Positions 29,367-38,503 of a stretch of 64,000 nucleotides of DNA are shown one piece after another. Made by a program: the position numbers and the translations under genes. The notes beneath the pieces were generated by a model. It was not told the DNA's origin, did not search any database, and saw only the letters and a list, made by a program, of their open reading frames with translations. Positions within the stretch are counted from its first letter, which is position 1. Every line of letters starts with the position of its first letter. The stretch is from Phosphoribacter sp037046615 (GTDB taxonomy: Bacteria > Actinomycetota > Actinomycetes > Actinomycetales > Dermatophilaceae), in assembly GCA_037046615.1 (NCBI GenBank), contig JBAOHD010000002.1, positions 45,782 through 109,781 of the forward strand, read 5' to 3'.

Positions 29367-29867
29367 ATGTTCGAGCTCGACCTGTCGCTTCCTGAACGTC
29401 TGCGCCCCTTGGCCTGGCTCATCGGCCGGTGGGAGGGTGCTGGCGTGGTCGGCTACCCGACGATGGAATCCCTGCACTTCGGTCAGGAGATCGTGTGCAG
29501 CCACGATGGACGGGGTTTCCTCGAGTGGCAGGCGCGGTCGTGGATCCTTGATTCCGAGTCGGGCGAGCGGGTGCGGCCGTCGGCGATCGAGATCGGATTC
29601 TGGCGCCCCGCGGAGGACGGCACGGAGGTCGAGCTGCTGCTCACCCATCCCACCGGGATCCTCGAGATGTATTACGGCACGATGGAGCCAGCCCGGATCA
29701 CGGTCAAGACCGACGGTGTCATGCGCAGCCCGCACGCGAAGGAATACAACGCCGCCTCGCGTCTTTACGGGCTCGTCGAAGGTGACCTCATGTACACGAT
29801 GGACATGGCCGCAGTCGGCCAGTCGCTCCAGCCGCACCTGTCGGCGCAGCTCAAGCGCGTGGGATAG
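29367..29867 (+). CDS. Nitrobindin-family heme-binding beta-barrel protein (DUF1794)
   Basis: 166 residues. The N-terminal LIGRWEGAG is the GxWxGxG motif of fatty-acid-binding-protein-like nitrobindins. The C-terminal LQPHLSAQLKRV supplies the His expected as proximal heme ligand. Mycobacterial relatives (Rv2717c, Rv0813c) fold as ten-stranded barrels. Roles proposed for the family are NO binding or peroxynitrite isomerisation. Here it precedes a Fur regulator and YgfZ, an arrangement reminiscent of the M. tuberculosis Rv0811c-Rv0813c region. Confidence 0.85.
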   Translation: MFELDLSLPERLRPLAWLIGRWEGAGVVGYPTMESLHFGQEIVCSHDGRGFLEWQARSWILDSESGERVRPSAIEIGFWRPAEDGTEVELLLTHPTGILEMYYGTMEPARITVKTDGVMRSPHAKEYNAASRLYGLVEGDLMYTMDMAAVGQSLQPHLSAQLKRVG

Positions 29868-29880
29868 AGCGCCTCCGCCG

Positions 29881-30300
29881 ATGGTCGACGTCGTCGAGGT
29901 CTTGCGGTCCAAGGGGATGCGGGTCACCGCCCCCCGGCTGCGGATCATCACGGCGCTCACGACCCTCGGCCACGCCACCCCCGATGCGATCGTCGCAGCG
30001 GTCGCGGCCGACGGCGGGCCGACGCTGCCCCAGTCGACGGTCTATCGCAGCCTCGACGCGCTCGAGGACTCTGGCGTCGTCTCCCACACTCACCTTGACC
30101 ATCGAGCGCCCACTTACCATCTGGCCGGTCACGCCGACCATGTCCATCTCGTCTGTCTCGGCTGCCGCGAGATCAGCCAAATCCCTGCTGCTGCAACCCA
30201 ATCCCTGGCCGACTGGCTCCTCGCCGAGCGAGGGTTCCGGGCCGATATCACGCACATGGCCATCCATGGCTGGTGCACCGACTGCGAGGCCACCCGATGA
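29881..30300 (+). CDS. Fur-family metalloregulator
   Basis: 139 residues from ATG 29881. The winged helix (GMRVTAPRLRIITALTTLGH, TVYRSLDALEDSGVV) is followed by the metal-binding dimer domain with HADHVHLVCLGCREI and the second CxxC in WCTDCEATR, so the structural Zn site is complete. Which Fur subtype (iron, zinc or peroxide sensor) cannot be told. The stop overlaps the next gene's ATG (ATGA), so it is coupled to YgfZ. Confidence 0.88.
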   Translation: MVDVVEVLRSKGMRVTAPRLRIITALTTLGHATPDAIVAAVAADGGPTLPQSTVYRSLDALEDSGVVSHTHLDHRAPTYHLAGHADHVHLVCLGCREISQIPAAATQSLADWLLAERGFRADITHMAIHGWCTDCEATR

Positions 30301-31340
30301 CTTCCCCCCTGCTCGCCAGACCCGGCGCCGTCGAGGCCGACGGTCCCGACGCTGGGGTCGCAGCGCACTACGGCGACCCGATGCGAGAGCAACGGGCCCT
30401 GACTGCCGGCACGGCGCTCGTCGACCTCTCGCACCGGGGGGTCGTGACCGTGTCGGGCCCCGATCGGCTCTCGTGGCTGCACTCGATGACCACTCAGGCG
30501 CTGACCGGGGTGGCACCCCGCAGCTCGGTCGAGACCCTCGTGCTGTCCCCCCACGGCCACATCGAGCATGCCCTCCACCTCGTCGACGACGGTGAGCTTT
30601 CGTGGATCACGGTCGAGCCCCGCACGGCCCCCGCGTTGGTGGAGTGGCTGAGCTCGATGCGCTTCATGCTCCGGGTCGAGGTGCTCGACCGGACGGGCGA
30701 GTATGCCGTGCTCGGCCGGCATACCCCCGTCGGTGCGCCCTCACCCCTCGATGGAGTTCCCGGAGCACTGGCCGACGCCACGGTGGCCGTCTGGGACGAC
30801 CCCTGGCCGGGGCTCGTCGGTGACACCGCGGCATACGGGCCGCAAGAGGGGCACCCGGGGGAGGGGTGGCGCTGGCAGGAGCTGATCGTGCCGCGGGAGC
30901 GTCTCGCGGAGCTCGTCGGTGATCTGCCGCTTGCCGGCATGTGGGCTGCCGAGGCGCTGCGGGTCGCGGCGTGGCGGCCGCGGCTCGGCTTCGAGACCGA
31001 CCATCGCACGATCGTCCATGAGCTCGACTGGCTGCGCAGCGCGGTGCACCTGCACAAGGGGTGCTACCGAGGGCAGGAGACGGTGGCGCGCGTCCGCAAC
31101 CTCGGTCGCCCGCCGCGGCGGGTGGCCTTCCTCCATCTCGACGGGTCGGGCCATGTGCTGCCCGAGCCGGGTGACCCGGTGACCTACGACGGCCGTGTCG
31201 TGGGGCGCGTCACGAGCGTTGCTCGCCACCACGTGGACGGCCCGATCGCCCTCGCTGTCGTCAAGCGGTCGATCCCGGTCGACGCGGCCCTCACGGTCGG
31301 CGATATCGCCGCGGCGCAGACCCCGATCGTCACGGCCTGA
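30297..31340 (+). CDS. ygfZ: YgfZ/GcvT-like folate-binding iron-sulfur maintenance protein
   Basis: 347 residues. The tetrahydrofolate-binding GcvT fold is present with the YgfZ signature KGCYRGQETVARVRNLG (about residue 260), containing the functionally essential Cys. YgfZ helps biogenesis or repair of Fe-S enzymes. It overlaps the Fur gene by four bases, which fits a metal-linked job. Contains an inverted GTATGCCG/CGGCATAC pair near 30700-30725. Confidence 0.9.
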   Translation: MTSPLLARPGAVEADGPDAGVAAHYGDPMREQRALTAGTALVDLSHRGVVTVSGPDRLSWLHSMTTQALTGVAPRSSVETLVLSPHGHIEHALHLVDDGELSWITVEPRTAPALVEWLSSMRFMLRVEVLDRTGEYAVLGRHTPVGAPSPLDGVPGALADATVAVWDDPWPGLVGDTAAYGPQEGHPGEGWRWQELIVPRERLAELVGDLPLAGMWAAEALRVAAWRPRLGFETDHRTIVHELDWLRSAVHLHKGCYRGQETVARVRNLGRPPRRVAFLHLDGSGHVLPEPGDPVTYDGRVVGRVTSVARHHVDGPIALAVVKRSIPVDAALTVGDIAAAQTPIVTA

Positions 31341-31402
31341 CGAGTCTCCTGTCAGGATCCACGCACCCGGGAAATCTTGCGGCGCCCTGGCATGATGGGC
31401 GC

Positions 31403-32245
31403 ATGACCTCCACGGCGGGCACGCTCATCACCGTGGCTCCGACCGGGGCCGAGACGAGTAAGGATGCCGTGCCGGCTCTGCCGACGACGCTCGACGAGCT
31501 CGTCGAGACCGCCGTCCGCTGTGAGGCGGCCGGCGCTGGCCTCATCCATATCCATGTCCGCGACGCCGACCATCGGCCGACGCTTGACCCGACGCGCCTG
31601 GCCGACTCGGTCGCCGCGGTCCGTGCTGCGACCGATCTCGTGGTCCAGTTGTCCACCGGCGGCAGCGTCCACGACCCGCTGGAGGCCCGGCTGCGGGTGC
31701 TCGATGCCGACCCCGACTCGTGCTCCCTCACGTGCGGCACGACCAACTTCGGGGACGATGTCTTCCTCAACCCGTGGGGTTTCATGGTCGACCTCTATCG
31801 CCTGGCGCAAGAGCGGGAGGTCGTGCCGGAGTTCGAGATCTTCGAGCTGGGTCATCTGCACTCGCTGCGCCGACTCCTCGACACGTGCGGCCTGCCCTTC
31901 GGGGGTGCCGTCCACGTCGACCTCGTCCTCGGGGTGCCGGGGAGTATGCCGGCGACCCCCCAGGCGGTCCTGGCCGCCGTGGCCGCCATGCCGCCGGAGG
32001 TCACGAGCTGGTCGGCCACGGGCATCGGCCGGGGCCACTTGCCGGTCGCCGCGACCGCGCTGGCTGCCGGCGGACATCTGCGGGTCGGGATGGAGGACAA
32101 CCTCGTCTACTCCCGTGGTCGTGCCGTGACGCACAACGCCGAGCTCGTCGAGCGAGCGGCAGCGATGGCAGCCCTCATGCAGCGGCCGGCCATGTCGACC
32201 GCCGACGCGCGGTCGCTGCTGCGAGTCAAGGATCGTCGCGGCTGA
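31403..32245 (+). CDS. BKACE family beta-keto acid cleavage enzyme (DUF849)
   Basis: 280 residues. Family markers: APTGAETSK at the N-terminus, GLIHIHVRDADHRPTLD with two metal His, LSTGGS, SLTCGTTNFG, and the C-terminal RVGMEDNLVYSRGR. These Zn enzymes condense a beta-keto acid with acetyl-CoA to release acetoacetate and an acyl-CoA; the founding member is 3-keto-5-aminohexanoate cleavage enzyme (Kce). No other lysine-fermentation genes are nearby, so the substrate is open. Confidence 0.9.
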   Translation: MTSTAGTLITVAPTGAETSKDAVPALPTTLDELVETAVRCEAAGAGLIHIHVRDADHRPTLDPTRLADSVAAVRAATDLVVQLSTGGSVHDPLEARLRVLDADPDSCSLTCGTTNFGDDVFLNPWGFMVDLYRLAQEREVVPEFEIFELGHLHSLRRLLDTCGLPFGGAVHVDLVLGVPGSMPATPQAVLAAVAAMPPEVTSWSATGIGRGHLPVAATALAAGGHLRVGMEDNLVYSRGRAVTHNAELVERAAAMAALMQRPAMSTADARSLLRVKDRRG

Positions 32246-32302
32246 TCGCGCGCTGCTGGGTTACTCGTGAGTATTCCCCGGCTCTCGTGTGGCGATCCTC
32301 AC

Positions 32303-32339
32303 GCTTGCTCCAGTTTGCATTCTGCTAACTAGAGCAAGC
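32303..32339. promoter_or_regulatory. Inverted repeat upstream of the XRE regulator
   Basis: GCTTGCTC (32303-32310) and GAGCAAGC (32332-32339) form an 8 bp inverted repeat ending 11 bases before the ATG of the XRE gene. In addition CTAGAGC occurs twice between 32329 and 32350. A self-regulatory operator is the simplest reading. Confidence 0.4.
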
Positions 32340-32350
32340 ACACTAGAGCC

Positions 32351-32827
32351 ATGGCACCGACACTCGTCCACGACCTGGGCAGCTACCTGCGCGAGCAGCG
32401 CACAGCCGCCCAGCTGTCGTTGCGCCAGTTGTCGGAGCTTGCCGGCATCTCCAATCCGTATCTGTCCCAGATCGAACGCGGATTGAAGAAGCCGAGCGCA
32501 GAGATCCTGCAGCAGATCGCCCGCGCGCTGCAGGTGTCAGCGGAGTCGCTCTACGTCCGCGCAGGGATCCTCGATGCCGCATCCACCGACCAGCCACGGT
32601 GCGATGTGCTTCGGGCGATCGCCTCCGACGAGCGTCTCAACGACCGTCAGCGTCAGGCTCTTATCGACGTCTATCGCTCGTTCGTGGGATCAGACGAGAC
32701 CGCTGCTGCCACACCACCACCGAGCGCACCACCACCGAGCGCACCACCACCGAGCGCACCACCACCGAGCGCACTGGCGCCGGATGCACCACCCGCGCCC
32801 GACCCGGCCCGCTCGACCAACGACTGA
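32351..32827 (+). CDS. XRE-family transcriptional regulator with PPPSA repeat tail
   Basis: 158 residues. The helix-turn-helix is at residues 9-65 (YLREQRTAAQLSLRQLSELA, ISNPYLSQIERGLKKPS). A short helical region follows, then a tail with four PPPSA repeats encoded by exact 15 bp repeats. It lies 23 bases before the HBHA-like gene, the same order as Rv0474-Rv0475 in M. tuberculosis, so control of that gene is likely. Confidence 0.88.
   Translation: MAPTLVHDLGSYLREQRTAAQLSLRQLSELAGISNPYLSQIERGLKKPSAEILQQIARALQVSAESLYVRAGILDAASTDQPRCDVLRAIASDERLNDRQRQALIDVYRSFVGSDETAAATPPPSAPPPSAPPPSAPPPSALAPDAPPAPDPARSTND
32713..32772 (+). repeat. Four exact 15 bp tandem repeats (PPPSA coding)
   Basis: The unit ACCACCACCGAGCGC occurs four times without a mismatch inside the XRE gene. 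It is in frame, so slippage would change the tail length without breaking the protein. Confidence 0.85.
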
Positions 32828-32850
32828 CAACGACCCCACAGGAGGACACC

Positions 32851-33660
32851 ATGGCTCGCAAGACCACCCGCGACATCACGACCGACCTCAAGAAGACCGC
32901 CGCTGACGCCCGGATGCAGCTCATGGCCGTGGTCGGCGCGACCGACCTGGCCGCCGAGCGCGTCCGCGAGGCGACCGACAAGGCTCGCCAGTCGGCCAAG
33001 GAATTCGACATCAAGGACATCCAGAAGGACCTCGAGAAGGCCCAGCGCCGCCTCGACAAGACGCAGAAGGACCTGCTGAAGCGGGTCACCAAGCGGGTCA
33101 AGGAGGTCCAGGAGGCCCCGACGCACGCTCTCGGCCAGAGCCTCACCCTCGCGAGCAAGGCGCAGGCCCAGATCGCCGAGCTCGCCGAGCGCGGCGAGCA
33201 GGTCGTCGCCCGGATCCGCAACCAGAGCTCGACCGCTGAGCTCAAGCACCAGGTCGAGACGACCGTCGCCGCCGGCAAGGGTGCGGTCACGACCGCCCGC
33301 AAGGCCGCCGTCGAGGCCGAGAAGGCCGCCGCCGCGACGCTCAAGACGGGCGTCAAGGAAGCGCGCACCGTCGCCACGAAGATCGCCGAGACGGTCGAGA
33401 AGGACGCCAAGGTCGCCCGCACCGCCGCCTCCAAGGTGGCCGCTGCGGTCCAGGCCGACAGCAAGGAAGCCGCGGAGACGGTCAAGGCATCTGCGGCCCG
33501 CACCCGCGCTGCCGCGACCAAGACTGCGACGACCGCCCAGGCTGGCGCCAAGCGCACGACGGCGCGCGCCAAGGCGACGACGACCGGCGCTCGCAAGACC
33601 GCCACGCGCGCTCGCACCGCGGCGACGGCTGCTGCCAAGAAGGTCGGCGACGACAACTGA
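32851..33660 (+). CDS. HBHA/histone-like Lys-Ala-rich coiled-coil protein
   Basis: 269 residues with AGGAGGAC as RBS. Residues 1-130 are a charged coiled coil (DIKDIQKDLEKAQRRLDKTQ). The second half is Lys/Ala/Thr-rich with repeated KTA, AKK and RTAA motifs, like histone H1 or the heparin-binding C-terminus of mycobacterial HBHA. Synteny with Rv0475 supports an HBHA relationship. Candidate roles are DNA compaction or surface/lipid-body binding; the sequence does not decide. Confidence 0.75.
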   Translation: MARKTTRDITTDLKKTAADARMQLMAVVGATDLAAERVREATDKARQSAKEFDIKDIQKDLEKAQRRLDKTQKDLLKRVTKRVKEVQEAPTHALGQSLTLASKAQAQIAELAERGEQVVARIRNQSSTAELKHQVETTVAAGKGAVTTARKAAVEAEKAAAATLKTGVKEARTVATKIAETVEKDAKVARTAASKVAAAVQADSKEAAETVKASAARTRAAATKTATTAQAGAKRTTARAKATTTGARKTATRARTAATAAAKKVGDDN

Positions 33661-33705
33661 CACCCTGTGGCGCGCCGACGCAACGCGGCGCGTCACCCAA
33701 GGCGC

Positions 33706-33803
33706 CTTCCCAGCCGTTGGATCGGCTTCGGCTGGGAAGAGCACGAATCACGAGCGGGCGGCATACCGCCGGGCCACCACCGGCCCAGGTATGCCGCCCG
33801 CTC
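33706..33803. terminator. Two consecutive hairpins after the HBHA-like gene
   Basis: First hairpin: 11 bp stem 33706-33716 with 33729-33739. Second hairpin: perfect 16 bp stem 33752-33767 with 33788-33803, containing GGCATACC and GGTATGCC as an inverted pair. Placed between the HBHA-like and asparaginase genes; factor-independent termination is likely, although there is no T-run. Confidence 0.6.
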
Positions 33804-33869
33804 GACTGTGCGGGCACCGTCCTTCGAGCCGGGCACCAGCAGGCGTCGCGGCCTGGCACACTGACGGCC

Positions 33870-34850
33870 GTGGACCCCGAAACCGCCGGCTTGAGTGCCG
33901 CCCCCGTCCTCGCGCACGTGGTGAGGTGTGGAGCGGTCGAAGGCGTCCACCGCGCCCTGGCGGTCGTCACATCCCCGGACGGCACGGTCGAGCACGCCTG
34001 GGGCGACCCCGCCACCGTGATCTACCCGCGGTCGGCCAACAAGCCGCTCCAAGCCGTCGCCATGGTCGAGCTCGGGCTGCGCCTGCCAGCACCCCAGATG
34101 GCGCTGGCGTGCGCGAGCCACAACGGCGAGGGGTTCCACGTCGCGGCGGCCCGCGCGATCCTCGCTGGCGCGGGTCTCGACGAGAGCGCCTTGCGCAATA
34201 CCCCTGACTATCCGGTGGACGAGGCCGCGCGTATCGCGTGGATCCGAGCCGGTCGCGGTCCCGCCGCGATCACGCAGAACTGTTCGGGCAAGCACGCGGC
34301 GATGCTCGCCACCTGTGTCGCTCACGGATGGGATCGCGGCACCTACCTCGACCCGTCCCATCCCCTCCAAACGGCGATCACGGCAACGATCACCCGACTC
34401 ATCGGACACCACCCCACGCGCATCGCCGTCGACGGGTGCGGCGCTCCGCTGCACGCGATGCCCCTCGCGTCGCTCGCCGGGGCCTTCGGCCGAGTCGCCT
34501 CCGCCCCGGTCGCGACCCCGGAAGGGATGATCGCCGCCGCGATCCGCGCAGAGCCGGACTACCTCGGTGGCACCGGCCGAGGCGTCACCGAACTCGTCCG
34601 CCGGGTGCCTGGCCTCATCGCCAAGGACGCGGCCGAGTCGGTGTATGCCGTGGGCCTGCCCGACGGGCGCGGGATCGCCCTCAAGGTCGTCGACGGTCAG
34701 TCGCGGGCCAAGCCCGTCATCCTCGCCGCGATCCTGAGGGCTCTCGGGGTGGGCGACGAAAAGCTCTGGGCCACTCTCGAATTCGCGCCAGTGCTCGGCC
34801 ATGGGGCGCCAGTCGGCGCGGTTGTCGCGACGGGGATCGGAGGCGTTTGA
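33870..34850 (+). CDS. L-asparaginase II family protein
   Basis: 326 residues from GTG 33870. Family blocks: SANKPLQAVAMVELGL, ALACASHNGEGFHVAAARAI, NCSGKHAAMLATCVAHGW, VDGCGAPLHAMPL and GGTGRGVTELV. These correspond to the AnsA/Rhizobium-type asparaginase II (PF06089), not the bacterial type I/II enzymes. The reaction is asparagine to aspartate plus ammonia. It is followed two bases later by dtd. Confidence 0.88.
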   Translation: MDPETAGLSAAPVLAHVVRCGAVEGVHRALAVVTSPDGTVEHAWGDPATVIYPRSANKPLQAVAMVELGLRLPAPQMALACASHNGEGFHVAAARAILAGAGLDESALRNTPDYPVDEAARIAWIRAGRGPAAITQNCSGKHAAMLATCVAHGWDRGTYLDPSHPLQTAITATITRLIGHHPTRIAVDGCGAPLHAMPLASLAGAFGRVASAPVATPEGMIAAAIRAEPDYLGGTGRGVTELVRRVPGLIAKDAAESVYAVGLPDGRGIALKVVDGQSRAKPVILAAILRALGVGDEKLWATLEFAPVLGHGAPVGAVVATGIGGV

Positions 34851-34852
34851 CC

Positions 34853-35318
34853 GTGCGCGCGGTCCTTCAACGCGTGACCTCGGCCAGTGTCACGGTCGAC
34901 GGCGCCGTCGTCGGCGCCCTTCCGCACACCGACTCGCAAACCCCCGGTCTGCTCGTCCTCGCCGGTGTCACCCACACCGACACGCCCGCCGACGTGGCCT
35001 GGATCGCCCGCAAGATCGCCGACCTGCGGATCTTCGACGGGGAGCGTCAGCGCGCTCGAGATCGGCGCCGGAATCCTGCTCGTGAGCCAGTTCACCCTGT
35101 ATGCCGACACCCGCAAGGGCCGCCGGCCCTCGTGGTCGGCCGCCGCGCCCGGCCCGGTCGCCGAACCCATCGTTGCGTCGCTCGCAGCAGCGCTCACCGA
35201 CCTCGGCCTGACCGTTGCCACCGGGATCTTCGGGGCGCACATGCACGTTGCCCTCGTCAACGACGGTCCGGTCACGATCGTCCTCGACTCCGCCGACCGC
35301 CCTGGAGGCCGCCCATGA
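34853..35318 (+). CDS. dtd: D-aminoacyl-tRNA deacylase Dtd (frame broken)
   Basis: Starts RAVLQRVTSASVTVDGAVVG and includes the Dtd catalytic/chirality motif LLVSQFTLYADTRKGRRPSW and the late motif GIFGAHMHVALVNDGPVTI. The frame breaks near 35045 (GAGCGTCAGCGCGCTCG); removing one base restores RQRLEIGAGILLVSQ. About 154 residues. Dtd removes D-amino acids mischarged on tRNA. Its stop overlaps the ATG of the DUF2516 gene. Confidence 0.88.
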
Positions 35319-35626
35319 TGTCCGTCCAGTTCACCGTCCTGTGGGTGCTCGGCATCGCGGCGCTCGCCACCGAGGTCGTCGCCCTCGTCGACGCGCTCCG
35401 ACACCCTGGGGCGGCATACGTCGCGGCGGGCAAGCAGACCAAGCCGATCTGGCTCGGCATCCTCGCGGTGGCGACGGCCGTGGGCTTCGTCGTCATGGGC
35501 AACGTCCTGTCGCTGCCGGGCATCATCGCCTTCGTCGCCGCAGCGGTCTACCTTGCCGACGTCCGCCCGGCCTTGCGGAGCATCACCGGCCGCCGAGGCG
35601 GAGGCGCCTCATTCCGCCCGTGGTGA
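35315..35626 (+). CDS. DUF2516 family small membrane protein
   Basis: 103 residues with three membrane helices (FTVLWVLGIAALATEVVALV, IWLGILAVATAVGFVVMG, GIIAFVAAAVYLADV) and a basic C-terminus. The pattern matches DUF2516 (Rv0476 in M. tuberculosis), which also lies near the HBHA gene. Function unknown. Overlaps dtd by four bases. Confidence 0.8.
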   Translation: MMSVQFTVLWVLGIAALATEVVALVDALRHPGAAYVAAGKQTKPIWLGILAVATAVGFVVMGNVLSLPGIIAFVAAAVYLADVRPALRSITGRRGGGASFRPW

Positions 35627-35759
35627 GCCGCGCCGAGGGTGCCACCGAGGTCCTCGTCACGCGGTCGGGATGCCACGCACGCGACGCGCTGTGCGGCATA
35701 CTGGAGAGTCTGTCGACCGCGTCCCGGCCGGCTGCGAGACCAACTGCAAGGAGTTTCCG

Positions 35760-36200
35760 GTGACTCACGACCCGGCCCCGGTGCGCCATCACCGTGAGGA
35801 ATACGACCAGGGCCTGCGCAATCCCACCGAGGACATCTTCGGCGTCGACCGGCCGTGGGGCGACTTCCGCCAATTCGTCTCCAACGAGACCGTGACGGTC
35901 AAGATCATCACCGTCCAGCCCGGCCACCGGCTCAGCCTCCAGCGCCACAATCATCGCGGCGAGATGTGGCACGTCCTCGATGTGCCGATCGACGTCCAGA
36001 TCGACGACGACCTGTGGCAGGCGACCGTCGGCGAGACTGTGTGGGTGCCCCGCGGCGCCACCCACCGGATGGGCAACTCCGGCACGGCACCCGGACGGCT
36101 GCTCGAGGTGGGCTTCGGCTTCTTCGACGAAGCCGACATCGAGCGTTTCGAGGACGACTACGCGCGCCGCGACGAGGACGAGGAACCCGCCGAAGACTAG
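35760..36200 (+). CDS. Cupin protein, mannose-6-phosphate isomerase type II-like
   Basis: 146 residues, GTG start with AAGGAG RBS. WGDFRQFVSNETVTVKIITV then PGHRLSLQRHNHRGEMWHVL is the metal-binding cupin motif of the GMP/PMI C-terminal family (H, H, E ligands). VPRGATHRMGN is the second cupin motif. Only the isomerase-like cupin is present; there is no GDP-mannose pyrophosphorylase domain. Possible role: mannose-6-phosphate isomerisation for sugar nucleotide or glycan supply. The C-terminus is acidic. Confidence 0.85.
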   Translation: MTHDPAPVRHHREEYDQGLRNPTEDIFGVDRPWGDFRQFVSNETVTVKIITVQPGHRLSLQRHNHRGEMWHVLDVPIDVQIDDDLWQATVGETVWVPRGATHRMGNSGTAPGRLLEVGFGFFDEADIERFEDDYARRDEDEEPAED

Positions 36201-36225
36201 GGACGCGTCCGATCGCCTGACGCGG

Positions 36226-37043
36226 TCAGTCGTCTCTTGGCGCGACCGCATCCCACGCCACGGTCACCTCGCCCAGCCGCCAACGGCCGGGCCCACCGAT
36301 GATCGGCCAGCCCGCGGCGGTGAGGCCGCGCACACTCTCGACGAAACGGTGCCGCACCCCGTAGGCCGCCAGCGGCGCGGCATACGCCCAGGTCGTATCC
36401 CACGCCCGGAGGAAGTCGTGGATCCGTTCGCCAGGCAGGTTGCGATGGATCAGTCGGCTTCTGGCAGTCGCGGGGCGACCGTGCTCGGGGCGATCAGACC
36501 CCGCAGGCGCAGCGACACCGTCAACGTGCGGGGGCCTGCCACATCGAGCATGACCCACGTCGACAACCGGCCGACTTCGTCACACGTGCCGTCGACCACG
36601 ATGCCGTCGGGCGGGATAGGCGTGCCTGCATCCGAGGCCCACGCGCCCTGGACCTGCGACTCGTCGTACTGCCGCAGCACATTGAAGGCACGCACGACCG
36701 TGACCGGCACGTCACCATCGGTCGGAATCTCGAAACCTCCGAGTCGGAAACTCAGCCCGGCGCGCGGTGCGGTCGCCAAGAGTGCACGGCCAGCGGCAAC
36801 GCGCTGCGGGTCGATCTCGATGCCGACGACCTCGACATCGGGTCGCACCGCCTGGAGTCGGGTGTGGAGTTCGACCGCCGTGACAGGGGAGGCGCCATAA
36901 CCCAGATCAACGACGATCGGGACGCCGGCCGCGCGGCGCACACGCCACGACTGCGGACCCGCCAACCAGCGATCGTTGCGCCGCAACCGATTTGGGTTTG
37001 TCGTCCCGCGGGTGATCGTCCCCTCGGGTCGGTTGCGGCTCAC
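36226..37043 (-). CDS. Class I SAM-dependent methyltransferase-like protein (frame broken)
   Basis: From GTG 37043 the protein reads MGVSRNRPEGTITRGTTNPN then RLRRNDRWLAGPQ. A Rossmann-type motif I follows (PIVVDLGYGASPVTAVELH) and an acidic end of strand 2 (VVGIEIDP), typical of SAM methyltransferases. The frame changes near 36460; the continuation LIHRNLPGERIHDFLRAWDT ends GEVTVAWDAVAP at 36226. About 272 residues. The substrate is unknown. It is the convergent neighbour of the cupin gene and diverges from mshA. Confidence 0.7.
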
Positions 37044-37159
37044 GCCGACCAGGGTATGCCGTGCCCGCCGACCCGCTGCGGGAATCGGGACGAGCCCGTG
37101 GCTGTTCCATGAAGTCGAACAGGCACGCATGCTGTGACCACGCGAAAAGGGGCCTCGGG

Positions 37160-38472
37160 GTGACACCGGACGACATCCGGCGAGTGGCGATGTTCAGCGT
37201 CCACACGTCGCCACTGGAGCAACCCGGCACAGGCGACGCCGGCGGGATGAACGTCTATGTCGCCGAGGTCGCCAAACACCTCGCCCAGCGTGGGCGTCGA
37301 GGTCGAGATCTTCACCCGGGCCACCACGGGGGCGCTCCCACCCGTCGTCGACCTCGCCCCCGGGGTGACAGTCCGCCACATCCTCGCCGGCCCCTACGAG
37401 GGCCTGTCCAAACACGACCTGCCGGGCCAGCTCTGCGCCTTTGCGGCCGGGGTCATGCGCGCTGGCGCGGCGCGGCCCGAGGGCTGACTTCGACCTCGTC
37501 CACTCGCACTACTGGCTCTCGGGTCAGGTCGGGTGGCTCGCCGCCGACCGGTGGCGCACCCCCCTCGTCCATACGATGCACACGATGGCGCGCGTGAAGA
37601 ATGCCGCGCTGGCTGCCGGTGACGTGCCCGAGCCTCTCGGACGCGAGATCGGCGAGGCTCAAGTCGTCGAGGCCGCCGATCTGCTCACGGCCAACACGCT
37701 CGACGAGGCAGACCAACTCGTCCGGCTCTATGGTGCCGATCCGGCCCGGGTCAGCGTGGTGCCGCCCGGCGTGGATCTGGCGGTCTTCACCCCCGGCTCA
37801 CGGGAGGCAGCGCGCGCGGCGCTCGGGGTGCCCCAGGATGCGACGCTGGTCCTGTTTGTCGGCCGGATCCAGCCGCTCAAGGCGCCTGATCTGCTGATCA
37901 AGGCCGCTCGCCTCATGCTCGACCACGACCCAAGGTGGGGCGGTGCGAGCAACCTCCGGATCGGCATCCTCGGAGGCCCCAGCGGCAGCGGCCTCGACCG
38001 GCCGACCGAGCTCGCCGACCTGGTCAGCGACCTCGACCTCACCGACCGAGTGCGCTTCGTGCCACCGGTTGACCGGGCGACGCTCGCCCAGTGGTATCGC
38101 GCCGCCGATCTCGTGGCCGTCCCCTCGCACAACGAGTCCTTCGGCCTCGTCGCGATCGAGGCACTCGCGTGCGGCACCCCGGTCATCGCTGCCGATGTCG
38201 GTGGCCTTCCGACCGCGGTGGGTGACGCCGGCGTCCTCGTCCCCACCCATGACGTGGGGGACTGGGCGACCGCCCTGGCCCGGGTGCTGCGCGACCGCCC
38301 CCTGCGCGAGGTGCTCGCCGACAACGCGGTCCGTCACGCGGCCCGCTTCGGGTGGGAGGCGACGACCGACCGGCTCCTCGCGGCATACGGCGATGCCTGT
38401 CGCACGCAGACGGCCTCGCCGATCGCCCAGTCCACACTCCTGGCCGGGGTGCCTGCCCTGCTCATCCCGTGA
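37160..38472 (+). CDS. mshA: Mycothiol glycosyltransferase MshA (two frame breaks)
   Basis: GT4 enzyme that joins UDP-GlcNAc to inositol-3-phosphate, the first step of mycothiol synthesis. Start VTPDDIRRVAMFSVHTSP then EQPGTGDAGGMNVYVAEVA. Removing one G from GGG near 37290 gives RGVEVEIFTRATTG, and one G from GGG near 37485 gives PEADFDLVHSHYWLSGQ. The C-terminal domain is intact, with VLFVGRIQPLKAPDLLIKA and the nucleotide-sugar motif HNESFGLVAIEALACGTPV. About 436 residues. The order mshA-ybjN-gpm matches M. tuberculosis. Confidence 0.93.
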
Positions 38473-38503
38473 ACCGACGCCGGATCTCTGGCACAGTGGC
38501 CGG

